Source: Paenibacillus sp. RUD330
GTDB taxonomy: Bacteria; Bacillota; Bacilli; Paenibacillales; Paenibacillaceae
Length of the DNA: 64,000 nt
Assembly (NCBI RefSeq): GCF_002243345.2
Contig: NZ_CP022655.2
Span: 4,706,001-4,770,000 of the forward strand
Reading direction: 5' to 3'
Below, one piece after another: positions 1-9,370 of the stretch (positions are counted from its first letter, which is position 1; each line of letters starts with the position of its first letter). Below the pieces are notes generated by a model, which worked only from the letters and a program-made list of their open reading frames with translations, made no database searches and was not told the DNA's origin. The translations under genes and the position numbers were made by a program.

Positions 1-21
1 GTATTTAAAGCGCATGGTCAA
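1..21 (-). CDS. 5' end of an unidentified gene, cut by the window edge
   Basis: Only the first few codons are visible. Reading leftwards, an AGGAGGAG ribosome site (about 31-38) is followed about 10 nt later by TTG-ACC-ATG-CGC-TTT-AAA. The start is TTG at 21 or, with poorer spacing, ATG at 15. Seven residues are too few to identify a product. The ribosome site is the only reason to call it, so it could be chance. Confidence 0.35.
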
Positions 22-83
22 GTCGCCTGCTCCTCCTTCATGCCGATTATCCCCGCCCTGCGATTCCCGCATGGCGGCGGGAA

Positions 84-1166
84 TCAGGCTTCAGGCAGCT
101 CGTCGACTGTGACGAACACGTAGCCTTTGTTCTTCAAATCCTTTATGATCAGCGGCAGCAGCTCGGCCGTATGCAGCTTGCTGCCGAAAGAGTGCATGAG
201 AATGACGCTTCCGGGCTTCACGTTGCGATTCACGTTGGCCCGCATCGTGGCGACGGATGTGCCGGCCCAGTCCCGGGTATCGACGTTCCAGAGCTCCATG
301 CTCCGGCCGCTGTCCCGCAGCAGCTGCTTCAGCTGCGGCGATGTCGAGCCGTATGGCGGGCGGAACAGGCTCGGAATGATCCCGGTGGCCCTTTCGATAA
401 GTGTATCATTATACGCGATTTCTTGCAGGGTCTTTGTCCTGCCTGTTTTAGCCAGATCGGCATGATGATAGGTATGATTGCCTAGGGCATGGCCTTCCTT
501 GACGATGCGGGCGACGACATCCGGATACTGCTTGACCTGCGTGCCGACGACGAAAAAGGTCGCCTTGATGTCATTTTTCTTCAGCATATCGAGAATGGCC
601 GGCGTCGTGCGGCCGTCCGGCCCGTCGTCGAACGTCAGGGCAACCGCGCGCGTTCCCTTCGCAACCTTCGCCGTATGCTGCCTTCCGTCATTCGGCTTGG
701 CCAGGCCGGCAACCGACGGCTTTCCTTGGCCGTAGACGCTGTCGGCCACGTTGTTTCCAGGAGCCGGCGCAGGATTCACATGCGGCTTGGGACTCGGACT
801 CGCAGTTGGCCGCGGGCTCGGGCTCGGAGTAGCCGGAACGGCTGACGGATCCGGGCTTCCGGCCGGCATCGGCGATGTCACGGATGCATCCGTCCCCGGC
901 GAGACGGACGGAACTGGACTCGCGGGAAATCCTCCGGCCGATACGCGGTCAGCCAGCTCGCCAGCGGAACAGCCTCCCGCTGCCGCCAAAGCCGCGGCCA
1001 GCGGCAGCAGCAGCAGCCTCCGGCCGATCCAAGCCCCCTGCGATCTTCCTTTTCCTGTTGCGGTATGATGGCGAGGCTGCTCCCTGGACGCCGCTCCCGC
1101 GTTGTTTTCTTCCCAATGCCCGAACGTCTGTCGTGTCATGATGTCGTTTTTCCTTCGTTCTTTCAT
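84..1166 (-). CDS. membrane-anchored or lipoprotein polysaccharide deacetylase (NodB domain)
   Basis: This is a predicted carbohydrate esterase 4 enzyme that removes N-acetyl groups from an envelope polysaccharide, probably peptidoglycan. The C-terminal 190 residues carry the NodB motifs in order: TFDDG (metal Asp), GNHTYHH (metal His pair), RPPYG, DTRDW and ILMHS. Before them are a hydrophobic stretch ending in a lipobox-like LAAAGGC and a Pro/Ser/Thr-rich spacer (PSPSPRPTASPSPKP) that would span the wall. Start choice: ATG at 1166 follows GGGGAGAAG, and ATG at 1139 follows AAGGA. Both leave more than 50 residues before the lipobox Cys, unusually long for a lipoprotein, so it may instead be a type II membrane anchor. 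A hairpin at 62-87 overlaps the stop codon but lacks a T run. It is transcribed away from the PadR gene. Confidence 0.9.
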   Translation of the reverse strand: MKERRKNDIMTRQTFGHWEENNAGAASREQPRHHTATGKGRSQGAWIGRRLLLLPLAAALAAAGGCSAGELADRVSAGGFPASPVPSVSPGTDASVTSPMPAGSPDPSAVPATPSPSPRPTASPSPKPHVNPAPAPGNNVADSVYGQGKPSVAGLAKPNDGRQHTAKVAKGTRAVALTFDDGPDGRTTPAILDMLKKNDIKATFFVVGTQVKQYPDVVARIVKEGHALGNHTYHHADLAKTGRTKTLQEIAYNDTLIERATGIIPSLFRPPYGSTSPQLKQLLRDSGRSMELWNVDTRDWAGTSVATMRANVNRNVKPGSVILMHSFGSKLHTAELLPLIIKDLKNKGYVFVTVDELPEA

Positions 1167-1292
1167 TTCGCGCAACTTCTCCCCACATGATTGGATGACA
1201 CCATCGTAAGGGATCCGGCTCCAGGAGGAGTTACAATCCGGTAACACGGCCTGACAGCCGTCCCCGATATTCGACACGGTCTGTGGTACAAT

Positions 1293-1934
1293 ATGTCTAT
1301 ATCATTCGATGCAGACATTTCCGTAAAGGGGGTGGCGGTCCTGAACAAGTCATCCGCCCGTTCCAATCCGCTGCGGCTCATCATCCTCGGCATGCTCATG
1401 GAGAAAGACCGGCATCCTTACGAAATCTATACGACGATGCTCGAGCGCAGAATCGACCAGCATACGAAGGTCCAGATGGGCTCGCTCTACTATGCGGTCG
1501 ACCAGCTGGCGGCCAGCCATGACATCGAGCCGGCCCGCACCGTCCTGAATCCGCGCGGCCTGGAGAAGACGGTCTATCGCATCACCGAGCCGGGCAAAAT
1601 GCTGTTCCATGAACTGTTCATGGCCCGGATGAATGAGATCGGCCCGATCTACCACCCTATGCTCGGAGCGCTCGGATTCGCCCGCTTCATCGATCCGCAG
1701 GAGCTCGTCTCCAGTCTGGAGAACCGCATCCGGGAGCAGGAAGAGGTCGTACGGCACTGGGAGGCTGTGTACGAGGAGCACATATCCGATGTGCCGCGGG
1801 CTGCCCTGCACATGATGTCCGGCATGCACGAGCATGCTCTGACGGAGCTGCGCTGGCTGCGCAGGCTGCATGCGGATGCCGCCGCCGGACGGCTCGGGGA
1901 GATCGGCGCTCCGCTGGACCCGCTGGAGGATTGA
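1293..1934 (+). CDS. PadR-family transcriptional regulator
   Basis: A winged-helix PadR N-terminus (SNPLRLIILGMLMEKDRHPYE, then a GSLYYAVDQL recognition segment) precedes a C-terminal helical region with the EQEEVVRHWE pattern of Vir_act_alpha_C dimerisation domains. PadR proteins repress nearby stress or efflux genes by binding an inverted repeat. The target here is unknown; the divergent deacetylase gene is the closest candidate. The ATG at 1293 lies directly on a TACAAT sequence and has no ribosome site. AAAGGGGG at 1325-1332 points instead to a start at CTG 1341 (protein beginning LNKSSARSNP), 8 nt downstream, so the first 16 residues are probably not translated. The gene ends just before a strong terminator. 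Confidence 0.88.
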   Translation: MSISFDADISVKGVAVLNKSSARSNPLRLIILGMLMEKDRHPYEIYTTMLERRIDQHTKVQMGSLYYAVDQLAASHDIEPARTVLNPRGLEKTVYRITEPGKMLFHELFMARMNEIGPIYHPMLGALGFARFIDPQELVSSLENRIREQEEVVRHWEAVYEEHISDVPRAALHMMSGMHEHALTELRWLRRLHADAAAGRLGEIGAPLDPLED

Positions 1935-2008
1935 TGGCTGCGCAGGCTCCTGCCCGGGATGGCGGGGCGGGGCTGGAATGGTGTCCTTGCCCGCAGCCTG
2001 CCGGTATC

Positions 2009-2048
2009 AAAAAAAGAGCTTCGTTCCCGAATGGGACGAAGCTCTTTT
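2009..2048. terminator. bidirectional rho-independent terminator
   Basis: AAAAGAGCTTCGT pairs with ACGAAGCTCTTTT around a short loop, with A and T runs on both sides. It serves padR (+) and can also act on the opposite strand; it is 50 bp beyond the end of the convergent glycosyltransferase gene. Confidence 0.9.
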
Positions 2049-2099
2049 GAATGGAATGGAACCTTTTGCCGATGGAATCGAGGCTCTTTTAATGGTCCC

Positions 2100-3056
2100 T
2101 CACTGGGCCAGCAGCAGCACGATGGAGAACAGTCCGAAGCAGATGTTCACCAGATAAAGAAAGGACACGACTTGGACCGGCTTCATCCCGGTGGCAAGCA
2201 GCCGGTAATGCGCCTGGGAGGCGTCCGCCTTGTAGAACGGCACTCCGCTGCGGATGCGGGAAATGACGACGCGCAGGTTGTCGAGAATCGGCACGCCGAG
2301 CGACAGGATCGGAATGAACAGCGACAGCAGCGTCGCCTGCTTGAACGCGCCGTCAAGCGCGATGACGCCAAGCATGAAGCCCAGATAGGTCGCACCCGCA
2401 TCTCCCATGAACACCTTGGCCGGGGGGCGGTTGAAGACGAGATAGCCCGCCGAGATGCCGACGGTGATGACGGCCATCATCGCGGAGCCCTGCTGGCTCA
2501 TGACGAGCGCGACGACGAGCAGCGTGCCCGCCGAGATCGCGGACAGGCCGCCGGCGAGGCCGTCCATGCCGTCCGAGAAGTTGATGACCGTGGTCACGCC
2601 GAATATCCAGAGGACCGTGAAAAGGAACGAGAGCCACTCCGGCAGCGAGACGTAGGAGCCGGTGAACGGATTTTCGAAGCCCGCGAATACGATGCCCGAA
2701 GCATAGACGAGCACGGCTGCGGACAGCTGGACCGCCATCTTGGGCAGCGCCGGGAACTCCTTGCCATGCGTCTTGTACCAGTCGTCCACGAGGCCGATCA
2801 GCAGGATGAGCAGCCCTCCCCCGAGAATGGCAAGCGACTGCGTCCACGTGTCGCGGACAAAGATTAAGTAGACGGCGGTGAACCCGGCGAAGATCGCAAT
2901 TCCGGCTGTCAGCGGAATCGGCTCCCGGTGTATTTTGCGCTCGCTGTCCGCACGGGGCTTATCCACGAAGCCGATTCGCAGGGCGGCTCTGCGAAGCGGC
3001 GGAATCAAGGCGACGACAATAATGAACGATAGCAGAAAAGCGATTGCGTAACTCAT
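2100..3056 (-). CDS. tagO: TagO/WecA-like undecaprenyl-phosphate N-acetylglucosaminyl-1-phosphate transferase
   Basis: This polytopic membrane enzyme of the MraY/WecA family moves GlcNAc-1-phosphate from UDP-GlcNAc to undecaprenyl phosphate, the first step of wall teichoic acid or other wall glycopolymer synthesis. It has about ten hydrophobic segments. Diagnostic cytoplasmic motifs are LVDDWYK (Mg-binding Asp pair), NFSDGMDGLAGG and FMGDAGATYLG, followed by a basic substrate loop ending QAHYRLL. ATG at 3056 is chosen because AAGGGAG lies 6 nt upstream; the nine residues encoded upstream lack a site. Length (318 aa) fits the family. It is a single gene with its own promoter. The LCP protein and LtaS-like enzyme elsewhere in the window belong to the same envelope theme. 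Confidence 0.9.
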   Translation of the reverse strand: MSYAIAFLLSFIIVVALIPPLRRAALRIGFVDKPRADSERKIHREPIPLTAGIAIFAGFTAVYLIFVRDTWTQSLAILGGGLLILLIGLVDDWYKTHGKEFPALPKMAVQLSAAVLVYASGIVFAGFENPFTGSYVSLPEWLSFLFTVLWIFGVTTVINFSDGMDGLAGGLSAISAGTLLVVALVMSQQGSAMMAVITVGISAGYLVFNRPPAKVFMGDAGATYLGFMLGVIALDGAFKQATLLSLFIPILSLGVPILDNLRVVISRIRSGVPFYKADASQAHYRLLATGMKPVQVVSFLYLVNICFGLFSIVLLLAQ

Positions 3057-3086
3057 GCCCCACTCCCTTCCAGGTTTGTCCATTCG

Positions 3087-3116
3087 ATCTTATCTGGGCA
3101 AAAATGGCATTGTCAA
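3087..3116 (-). promoter_or_regulatory. sigma-A promoter of the TagO-like gene
   Basis: On the minus strand TTGACA (3111-3116) is followed after 16 nt by GATAAG or after 18 nt by TAAGAT (3087-3094). Transcription would start near 3080 and give a leader of about 25 nt. The remaining 250 bases up to the purD terminator (3117-3365) contain nothing I can support. Confidence 0.65.
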
Positions 3117-3365
3117 CGACAATATCTCCCGGCAGCTCCTGTTAATGGACCTGCTTCGACACCTTTCGAGACAGGCCCAGGAAACGCCGCTCCCGGTCGG
3201 AGCGGACAAGCAGAGCCTGCCAGGCTGCCGAGGCTGACGCCATGAAAGAGAATCCTTCCGCAAACAGGCTCATGCCCACTGTAACCGGCGACCGTGAACG
3301 CCAGATGAACGTCAGATGAACGCTTCATTAAACGGCGGACGGAGACTTCCGAAGCATGGCATGAC

Positions 3366-3408
3366 AAAAAAAGCCCCTTTCTCCCGGCGGTCCGGAGGAA
3401 AGGGGCTT
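3366..3408 (-). terminator. terminator of the pur operon
   Basis: AAGCCCCTTTCTCC pairs with GGAGGAAAGGGGCTT with one bulged base. Read leftwards it is followed by seven T residues. It lies 58 bp beyond the purD stop and closes the twelve-gene purine operon. Confidence 0.9.
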
Positions 3409-3465
3409 TCACGGTGCTGCATGACGCGGCATCCTTGTCCTCTGCTCGGCAGCCGCGGCTTCAGC

Positions 3466-4740
3466 CTATCTGTCGGCTTGCAGCGCCTTCATCGCGATGT
3501 CGGAGCGGAGCTGCATGCCCTCGAAGGAAACGGCTGCCGCCGCCTCGTAGGCTCGGGAGCGCGCTTCCGCGATATCGCGGCCGCGGCCGACGATGCCGAG
3601 CACGCGTCCGCCGTTCGTGACGATTCGGCCGTCCTGCAGCGCCGTACCGGCGTGGAAGACGAGCGCGCCGGCGGCTTTGGCTTCCTCAAGGCCGGAGATG
3701 GTGCGGCCCTTCGGATACGAGCCGGGATAACCCTCCGATGCGGCAATGACGCATACGGCCGCCTCGTCGCTCCATGAAATCTCGATCCGGTCCAGCGTGC
3801 CGTCCATGGCGGCGAGCACGATATCGAGCAGATCCGTCCGCAGCCTGGGCAGCACGACCTGGGTTTCGGGATCGCCCATGCGCGCGTTGAACTCGACCGT
3901 CTTGACTCCCTCGGGCGTCAGCATGAGGCCGGCGAACAGGACGCCGCGGAACCGGCGGCCTTCGCTGACCATCGCCCGTGCCGTCGGCTCGATGATGGTG
4001 CGGAGTGCCTCCTCGACGAGAGCCGGATCCACATGCGGCAGCGGTGAATAGGTGCCCATTCCGCCCGTATTGGGACCGAGATCGCCGTCAAAGATCGGCT
4101 TGTGGTCCTGAGCCGGAACCATCGCCCGCACGGTCTCGCCATCCACGAAGGCGAGGATGCTCATCTCCTGTCCGGTCATGAACTCCTCGATAACGACCTG
4201 GCTGCCGGAGGCGCCGAACATGCCGCCCAGCATCATGCCCCGGAGCGCTTCCTCCGCTTCCTCCAGCGTCGCGGCCACGGTCACGCCTTTGCCCGCGGCG
4301 AGGCCGTCCGCCTTCACGACAACCGGCAGCGGCTGCAGCCGCAAGTAGGCGAGAGCCTGCTCGAAGTCCGTGAACGCTTCATAACGGGCGGTGGGGATGT
4401 TGTATTTGCGCAGCAGGTTTTTCATGAAAATTTTGCTGCCTTCGATTTCAGCGGCTTTTTTGTCCGGGCCGAATGCCGGAATGCCGGCCGCCTCGAAGAC
4501 ATCGACGATGCCGGCTGCAAGCGGATCGTCGGGACCGACGAACACCAGGTCGATGGCCGCCTCCTTGGCGAAGGCGGCCAGCTCCGCGAACTTGTCGGCC
4601 GCGATCGGCACGCACTCCGCGACTTCCGCGATGCCCGCGTTGCCCGGCGCGCAGTACAGCTTCTCCACTCTGGCGCTCTTCGCGAGCGACCATGCGATGG
4701 CATGCTCGCGGCCGCCGCCGCCGATGATCAGAATACGCAT
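3466..4740 (-). CDS. purD: phosphoribosylamine-glycine ligase (GARS)
   Basis: PurD joins glycine to phosphoribosylamine using ATP, step 2 of de novo purine synthesis, in the cytosol. The N-terminal MRILIIGGGGREHAIAW is the PurD signature; the ATP-grasp domain shows KADGLAAGKGV and the C-terminal metal site GDPETQ. Length (424 aa) is normal. GGGGG lies one base from the first ATG (4746) but 7 nt from the second (4740), so 4740 is taken as the start. Last gene of the operon, about 195 bp after purH with a hairpin between them. Confidence 0.97.
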   Translation of the reverse strand: MRILIIGGGGREHAIAWSLAKSARVEKLYCAPGNAGIAEVAECVPIAADKFAELAAFAKEAAIDLVFVGPDDPLAAGIVDVFEAAGIPAFGPDKKAAEIEGSKIFMKNLLRKYNIPTARYEAFTDFEQALAYLRLQPLPVVVKADGLAAGKGVTVAATLEEAEEALRGMMLGGMFGASGSQVVIEEFMTGQEMSILAFVDGETVRAMVPAQDHKPIFDGDLGPNTGGMGTYSPLPHVDPALVEEALRTIIEPTARAMVSEGRRFRGVLFAGLMLTPEGVKTVEFNARMGDPETQVVLPRLRTDLLDIVLAAMDGTLDRIEISWSDEAAVCVIAASEGYPGSYPKGRTISGLEEAKAAGALVFHAGTALQDGRIVTNGGRVLGIVGRGRDIAEARSRAYEAAAAVSFEGMQLRSDIAMKALQADR

Positions 4741-4840
4741 ATTCATGCCCCCTGTAGATGATATAGGTCGATCCTTCCGCCCTCCCGATCGGGCGAGCCG
4801 GAACTAGAGAAGACGTCGTCATGACCGGCGAAGGACAAAA

Positions 4841-4866
4841 CGAGAGGCGCCTCTAAGCGCCTCTCG
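4841..4866 (-). terminator. intercistronic hairpin between purH and purD
   Basis: CGAGAGGCGC / GCGCCTCTCG form a perfect 10-bp stem with a six-base loop. Read leftwards it is followed by TTTTGTCC, a weak T tract. It could attenuate purD or stabilise the 3' end of the upstream message. Strand and role are inferred from operon direction. Confidence 0.55.
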
Positions 4867-4935
4867 ATGCGTTCCGCCTTTCCGCGCCGGACGCCTGCCG
4901 GCAGACGGCGGAAGGCCTTGTTGCCGAAGCTGTCC

Positions 4936-6483
4936 TCAGTGCTTGAAATGGCGGACGCCGGTAAACACCATCGCGATGCCATGCTCGTTGGCCGCCTTGA
5001 TGGACTCCTCGTCCTTGATGGAGCCGCCAGGCTGGATGATCGCCGTTATGCCGGCAGCAGCGGCGAGCTCGACGGTGTCGCCCATCGGGAAGAAAGCGTC
5101 GGATGCGAGCACCGCTCCCTTCGCCTGCCCGCCGGCTTGCTCCACCGCGATGCGGGCCGCGCCGACGCGGTTCATCTGGCCGGCGCCGACGCCGACCGTC
5201 ATGTCATCCTTGGCCAGCAGGATGGCGTTGGACTTCACATGCTTGACGACTTTCCAGCCGAAAAGAAGCTGCTTCAGCTCTTCCTCGGTCGGCTGGCGGT
5301 CGGTCACGACCTTGAGATCTCCTTCCGCGATGCTGTGCACGTCGCTCTCCTGCACGACCATGCCGCCGGCGACGCTCGTGATCACCCAATCGCTCTTGCG
5401 CTGTGAAGCAGCCGGAAGCTCGCCGGTTTTCAGCAGGCGGATGTTTTTCTTGCGGGAGAGAATTTCCAGCGCTTCCGGCGTGAAGTCCGGCGCCAGGACG
5501 ATCTCCAGGAAGATTTCCGACAGCAGCGCCGCCGTATCGGCGCCGATGATCCGGTTCGCTGCGACGATGCCGCCGAAGATCGAGGTCGGGTCGGCCGCAT
5601 AGGCTTTTTGATAGGCCTGGTGGATATCGGCTCCGACGCCGACCCCGCAAGGGTTCATATGCTTGATCGCTACGACCGCAGGCTCGTCGAATTCCTTGGC
5701 GATGGCGAGCGCCGCGTTCGCGTCGTTGATGTTGTTGTAGCTGAGCTCCTTGCCGTGGATCTGCTCGGCCGTCGTGACGTTGCCTTCCTCGGCCAGAGGC
5801 TTCCGGTAGAAGGCCGCGCGCTGATGCGGGTTTTCGCCGTAGCGGAGATCCTGCACCTTCTCGTAGGTGACCGTATAACGCTCCGGCAGCGGCTCGCCGC
5901 CGAGCTTGGAGAGATAGTCGCCGATCAGGGCGTCGTAAGCGCCGGTATGGCGGAACACCTTGGCCGCGAGGCGCTTGCGGGTGTCCAGCGCCGTGTCGCC
6001 GTCCGCCTTGATTTCCTCCAGCACGGAGGCGTAATCGGCGGCATCCACGACGACGGTGACGAAGGCATGGTTTTTGGCCGCGGAGCGGAGCATCGTCGGA
6101 CCGCCGATGTCGATGTTCTCGATCGCATCCTCATAGGTGACATCCGGCTTCGCGATCGTAGCGGCGAACGGATACAGGTTCACGACGACGAGATCGATGT
6201 AATCCAGCCCGAGCTCCTGGATCGCCTTGCGGTGCTCCTCGTTGTCGCGCACGGCAAGCAGGCCGCTGTGGACGGCGGGATGGAGCGTCTTGACGCGTCC
6301 GTCCATGATTTCCGGGAAGCCCGTCACGTCGGAGATGCCGATGACCGGGACGCCTTCCTTTTCGAGGAGGCTGTGGGTGCCCCCGGTGGAAATGATCTGT
6401 ACGCCCTGAGCCGCAAGCTCGCGGGCAAATTCGACGATGCCGGTCTTGTCCGATACGCTGATTAACGCCCTGCGGATAGCCAA
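4936..6483 (-). CDS. purH: bifunctional AICAR formyltransferase / IMP cyclohydrolase
   Basis: PurH performs the last two steps to IMP: formylation of AICAR by 10-formyl-THF and ring closure. The N-terminal MGS-like cyclohydrolase domain begins [17 protein letters not shown] and contains GGTHSLL. The C-terminal transformylase domain carries the [11 protein letters not shown] active-site segment and ends [13 protein letters not shown]...FTGVRHFKH. Length 515 aa is typical. The start codon is TTG at 6483, five nt after GGAGGGG; no ATG is near. It follows purN by 82 bp. Confidence 0.97.
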   Translation of the reverse strand: MAIRRALISVSDKTGIVEFARELAAQGVQIISTGGTHSLLEKEGVPVIGISDVTGFPEIMDGRVKTLHPAVHSGLLAVRDNEEHRKAIQELGLDYIDLVVVNLYPFAATIAKPDVTYEDAIENIDIGGPTMLRSAAKNHAFVTVVVDAADYASVLEEIKADGDTALDTRKRLAAKVFRHTGAYDALIGDYLSKLGGEPLPERYTVTYEKVQDLRYGENPHQRAAFYRKPLAEEGNVTTAEQIHGKELSYNNINDANAALAIAKEFDEPAVVAIKHMNPCGVGVGADIHQAYQKAYAADPTSIFGGIVAANRIIGADTAALLSEIFLEIVLAPDFTPEALEILSRKKNIRLLKTGELPAASQRKSDWVITSVAGGMVVQESDVHSIAEGDLKVVTDRQPTEEELKQLLFGWKVVKHVKSNAILLAKDDMTVGVGAGQMNRVGAARIAVEQAGGQAKGAVLASDAFFPMGDTVELAAAAGITAIIQPGGSIKDEESIKAANEHGIAMVFTGVRHFKH

Positions 6484-6565
6484 TTTGTCCCCTCCTGATC
6501 GGTTGTATTCAATGATTCATAATGGCGGATTGCATCACTAACAATGACGGAATAAATGCCGCTGG

Positions 6566-7213
6566 CTATTTGTCCTCCGAATCGTGCTCCGGCACGATGC
6601 GGTCCGGAAGCCGGACCCGGCGGCCCTCCAGCGCGATGAGGCCTGAGGCGAACTGCCTCACGACCCAAGGATAAAGGACGTTTTCCGCCGCATGCATGCG
6701 CTCCGCGAGGGAAGCCTCCGTCTCGTCCTCGCCGATCTCGATCGCGCGCTGGGCGATGATCGGACCGCTGTCGAGGCCTCCGTCGACGAAATGCACGGTG
6801 ACTCCCGTCACCTTGGAGCCATGCTCCAGCGCCTGGCGGATCGCATGCATGCCCGGAAATGCCGGCAGCAGCGACGGATGGATGTTGATGATTTTGCCTT
6901 CAAAGGCTTCGACAAGCAGCGGCGTCAAAATACGCATGTAACCCGCCAGCACGACGAGGCCGACGCCTCGCTGCCGCAGCTCGGCCAGAATTCCGCTCTC
7001 GTACTCTTCGCGGGAGGAATAGTCCTTGGGGGCAAAGGTCCAGGCATCGATGCCTGCCGCCTGCGCCTTGGCGACGACGGGGGCCGACGGCCTGTCGCAG
7101 ACAAGCAGCTCCACCGACGCGCCGGCCAGACGGCCGACGGATGCGGCCGCGGCCAGCGCCGCGAAGTTGCTGCCCTCGCCAGAGGCGAAAACCGCTACGC
7201 GCAATGGCGCCAT
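6566..7213 (-). CDS. purN: phosphoribosylglycinamide formyltransferase
   Basis: PurN formylates GAR with 10-formyl-THF (step 3). The catalytic triad is visible: Asn110 and His112 in NIHPSLLPAFPG, and Asp148 in GGLDSGPII. The phosphate-binding FASGEGSNF loop is at residues 9-17. The ATG overlaps the purM stop by one base (TAATG), so translation is coupled. At 215 aa it is slightly longer than the 195-212 aa usual range because of a charged C-terminal tail. Confidence 0.97.
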   Translation of the reverse strand: MAPLRVAVFASGEGSNFAALAAAASVGRLAGASVELLVCDRPSAPVVAKAQAAGIDAWTFAPKDYSSREEYESGILAELRQRGVGLVVLAGYMRILTPLLVEAFEGKIINIHPSLLPAFPGMHAIRQALEHGSKVTGVTVHFVDGGLDSGPIIAQRAIEIGEDETEASLAERMHAAENVLYPWVVRQFASGLIALEGRRVRLPDRIVPEHDSEDK

Positions 7214-8256
7214 TAGACGTCGGCTCCGCGGAACGTGACGATGCGGCTTCCCTCCGTGACCGTGCCGATGCGGAATGCCTGCTCGCCCAGCTCGTTCGCC
7301 GCGGCAACGGCCGCCTCCGCCTGATCGGCGGGGACGACGACGACGAGGCCGATGCCCATGTTGAACGTCGTGAACATGTCGCGATGCGTGATGGCGCCTT
7401 TTTCCTGCATGAGGGAGAAAATCGGCTGGATCGGCCAGCTGCCGTACTGGATCTCCACGTTCACGCCTTCCGGCAGCACGCGCGGGATGTTCTCGATGAA
7501 GCCGCCGCCGGTAATATGGGCCATGCCCTTCACCTCGACGCGCTTGATCAGCTCCAGAGCCGGCTTGACGTAGATTTTCGTCGGCTCGAGCAGGACGCCG
7601 CCCAGCTTCTTGCCGCCGAGCTCCTGGAGCTCATCCTGCAGGCCGTAGCCCGCCTGCTCCAGCAGCAGCCGGCGCACGAGCGAGTATCCGTTGCTGTGGA
7701 TGCCGCTCGAGGCCAGGCCGATGACGGCGTCTCCCGGCGCGATCGTCGTGCCGTCGATGATCTTCTTGCGGTCGACGACGCCGACCGTAAAGCCGCCGAT
7801 ATCGTACTCCTCCGGCGTGTACATGCCCGGCATCTCGGCAGTCTCGCCCCCGATCAGGGCGCAGCCGGCCTGCACGCAGCCTTCGGCGATGCCGGCGACG
7901 ATCGCCTCGATCTTGGACGGCTCCACCTTGCCCGTCGCCAGGTAGTCGAGGAAGAACAGCGGCTCGGCGCCCTGCACGATGATGTCGTTCACGCACATGG
8001 CGACGGCGTCGATGCCGATCGTATCATGCTTGTCCATGGCAAAAGCGAGCATCAGCTTCGTGCCGACGCCGTCGGTGCCGGAGACGAGCACCGGCTCCTC
8101 GTACTTGTCCTTGTCGAGGCCGAACATGCCTCCGAAGCCGCCCAGGCCGCCCAGCACCTCGGGGCGGAGCGTTCTTTTCACATGCTTCTTCATCCGTTCG
8201 ACCGCTTCGTTGCCCGCCGCGATGTCGACTCCGGCCTGCTTGTATGCCTCTGCCAC
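7213..8256 (-). CDS. purM: phosphoribosylformylglycinamidine cyclo-ligase (AIR synthetase)
   Basis: PurM closes the imidazole ring of FGAM with ATP (step 5). The GTG start at 8256 is preceded by AAAGGAGTG at 8-nt spacing and gives [18 protein letters not shown], the normal PurM beginning, and 347 aa, the normal length. The frame stays open upstream to 8460, but that part is translated intergenic repeat. Family motifs include [35 protein letters not shown] and [13 protein letters not shown]. It overlaps purN by one base. The gap to purF upstream (1.17 kb) is far larger than elsewhere in the operon. Confidence 0.97.
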   Translation of the reverse strand: MAEAYKQAGVDIAAGNEAVERMKKHVKRTLRPEVLGGLGGFGGMFGLDKDKYEEPVLVSGTDGVGTKLMLAFAMDKHDTIGIDAVAMCVNDIIVQGAEPLFFLDYLATGKVEPSKIEAIVAGIAEGCVQAGCALIGGETAEMPGMYTPEEYDIGGFTVGVVDRKKIIDGTTIAPGDAVIGLASSGIHSNGYSLVRRLLLEQAGYGLQDELQELGGKKLGGVLLEPTKIYVKPALELIKRVEVKGMAHITGGGFIENIPRVLPEGVNVEIQYGSWPIQPIFSLMQEKGAITHRDMFTTFNMGIGLVVVVPADQAEAAVAAANELGEQAFRIGTVTEGSRIVTFRGADV

Positions 8257-8300
8257 TGAACGTTCACTCCTTTGGTATGAAAAACATCGACTGGCTGAAA

Positions 8301-8395
8301 TGGCTGCGCCTGAGGGAAGTTCCACAGCTGGCTTCGCCTGAGGGAAGTTCCACAGCTGGCTTCGCCTGAGGGAATTCAAAAGCTGGCTCCGCCCG
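8301..8395. repeat. 28-bp tandem repeat, 3.5 copies, upstream of purM
   Basis: Units start at 8301, 8329, 8357 and 8384 with the form TGGCTTCGCCTGAGGGAAGT plus TCCACAGC. The first three are nearly identical; the last is diverged. They sit just 45 bp upstream of the purM start and would be in the untranslated intercistronic message. No function is evident. Confidence 0.85.
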
Positions 8396-8402
8396 ACCGC
8401 CC

Positions 8403-8482
8403 GATCCTCCGATCGCTGTTGAAGCCGGATGGCCTGAATGTACGATGACAAGGAAGCCATCCGCCTTCAAATGCGAACGCTA
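8403..8482 (-). repeat. palindromic element, copy 1 of 3 (purM-purF gap)
   Basis: On the minus strand it begins AGCGTTCGCATTTGAA and ends ACAGCGATCGGAGGATC. Inner arms TTGAAGGCGGATGGC and GCCATCCGGCTTCAA pair with one mismatch around about 26 nt. The same outer sequences with different but still complementary inner arms recur at 9108-9189 and 14379-14464, so this is a family of about 80-bp stem-loop elements. Confidence 0.8.
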
Positions 8483-9107
8483 AAGCTTCTACGGATTCGA
8501 GCGGTCAGGCTGCGCCGATCTTGAATGCCAACGCTTCCCCGTTGGAAAGGGCCAAAAGCTCGCCAACGAGCGGGAATGCCGTCGTCAACACGCTTATTTG
8601 GGGATGATTCCGCCCTCGCGCAATCGCTCAAGGGCGGCAAGTCCGACCTGCAGGCCCCCGCGCCGGCGGGCCTGGATGGCCGGGCGGATGAATCCGCCGG
8701 CAAGAGCTTGCCCGGGCGGTCGAGCACCGCTCCGGGCTCATTCTCGGCCGCTCGCCGAATGCGCAGGCGAGCGTGCTCTTAGCTGCCGGGACAGCTGCGG
8801 CTGGGCCTTGGCACTGCTTGGCTTAGCCCTGTCGCCCACAGCGGCAGCGCGAAGCCTTTGGAGCGGCGCTGCCGTTGCCGCCAGTTCTGGAATTCGCGCG
8901 ATGCCGAGCGCGCGAAGCCCTTTGGGCCAGCCGTAGCTGCTATCCCGGCGAAGCTGCCGAGACGGAGGTTGAGCGGCTGCTTTTGACGGGGCCGGCGAGC
9001 TGCGATGCCGGGCTCCACCCTCCCTTTCCTCGGCTGGAGGGAAGGAATTGGGTGGAGCGGTTGGGAGGGGGAAGGCGGAGAAGGCAGATGGATTCCGGAG
9101 AAGCGCC
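8483..9107. other. 625 bp without a supportable gene inside the purM-purF gap
   Basis: Every reading frame here translates to Arg/Ala/Pro-rich sequence with no ribosome site, family motif or conserved start. The right part (about 9020-9080) is strongly purine-rich on the plus strand. I see no promoter, terminator or RNA. It may be degenerate repeat material like its neighbours. Confidence 0.5.
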
Positions 9108-9189
9108 AGCGCTCGCATTTGAAACCGGATTCCATCCCTGACTAAAACTTCAATCGAGGAATCCGGGTTCGACAGCGATCGGAGGAACC
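9108..9189 (+). repeat. palindromic element, copy 2 of 3 (purM-purF gap)
   Basis: Opposite orientation to copy 1. It starts AGCGCTCGCATTTGAA and ends ACAGCGATCGGAGGAACC. The inner arms are ACCGGATTCC and GGAATCCGGG: sequence differs from copy 1 but pairing is kept. Its right end is the first unit boundary of the 86-bp tandem repeat that follows. Confidence 0.78.
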
Positions 9190-9370
9190 ATCAGCTTTCG
9201 CAGCAGCTTTTCCTGACGTCCAGTCCGACATCAGCGATTTCTTCCCTCCGAGGTTCGACAGCGATCGGAGGAACCATCAGCTTTCGCAGCAGCTTTTCCT
9301 GACGTCCAGTCCGACATAAGCGATTTCTTCCCTCCGAGGTTCGACAGCGATCGGAGGAACCGTCCGCTTT
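9167..9370 (+). repeat. 86-bp tandem repeat, 2.4 copies, downstream of purF
   Basis: Units begin GTTCGACAGCGATCGGAGGA at 9167, 9253 and 9339, exactly 86 bp apart. Units 1 and 2 differ at a single base seen by eye (ACATCAGC against ACATAAGC); unit 3 diverges after its first 23 bp. The unit head is the same as the tail of the palindromic elements, so this looks like tandem expansion of that family. The array ends about 50 bp from the purF stop. Confidence 0.88.

Noticed and set aside
62-87. Hairpin GATTCCCGC/GCGGGAATC as a terminator for the first deacetylase
   Set aside because: It overlaps the stop codon and has no T tract on either strand.
8257-8460. N-terminal extension of purM over the repeats
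   Set aside because: It translates the 28-bp repeat and palindromic element. GTG 8256 has an ideal ribosome site and gives the normal PurM length.
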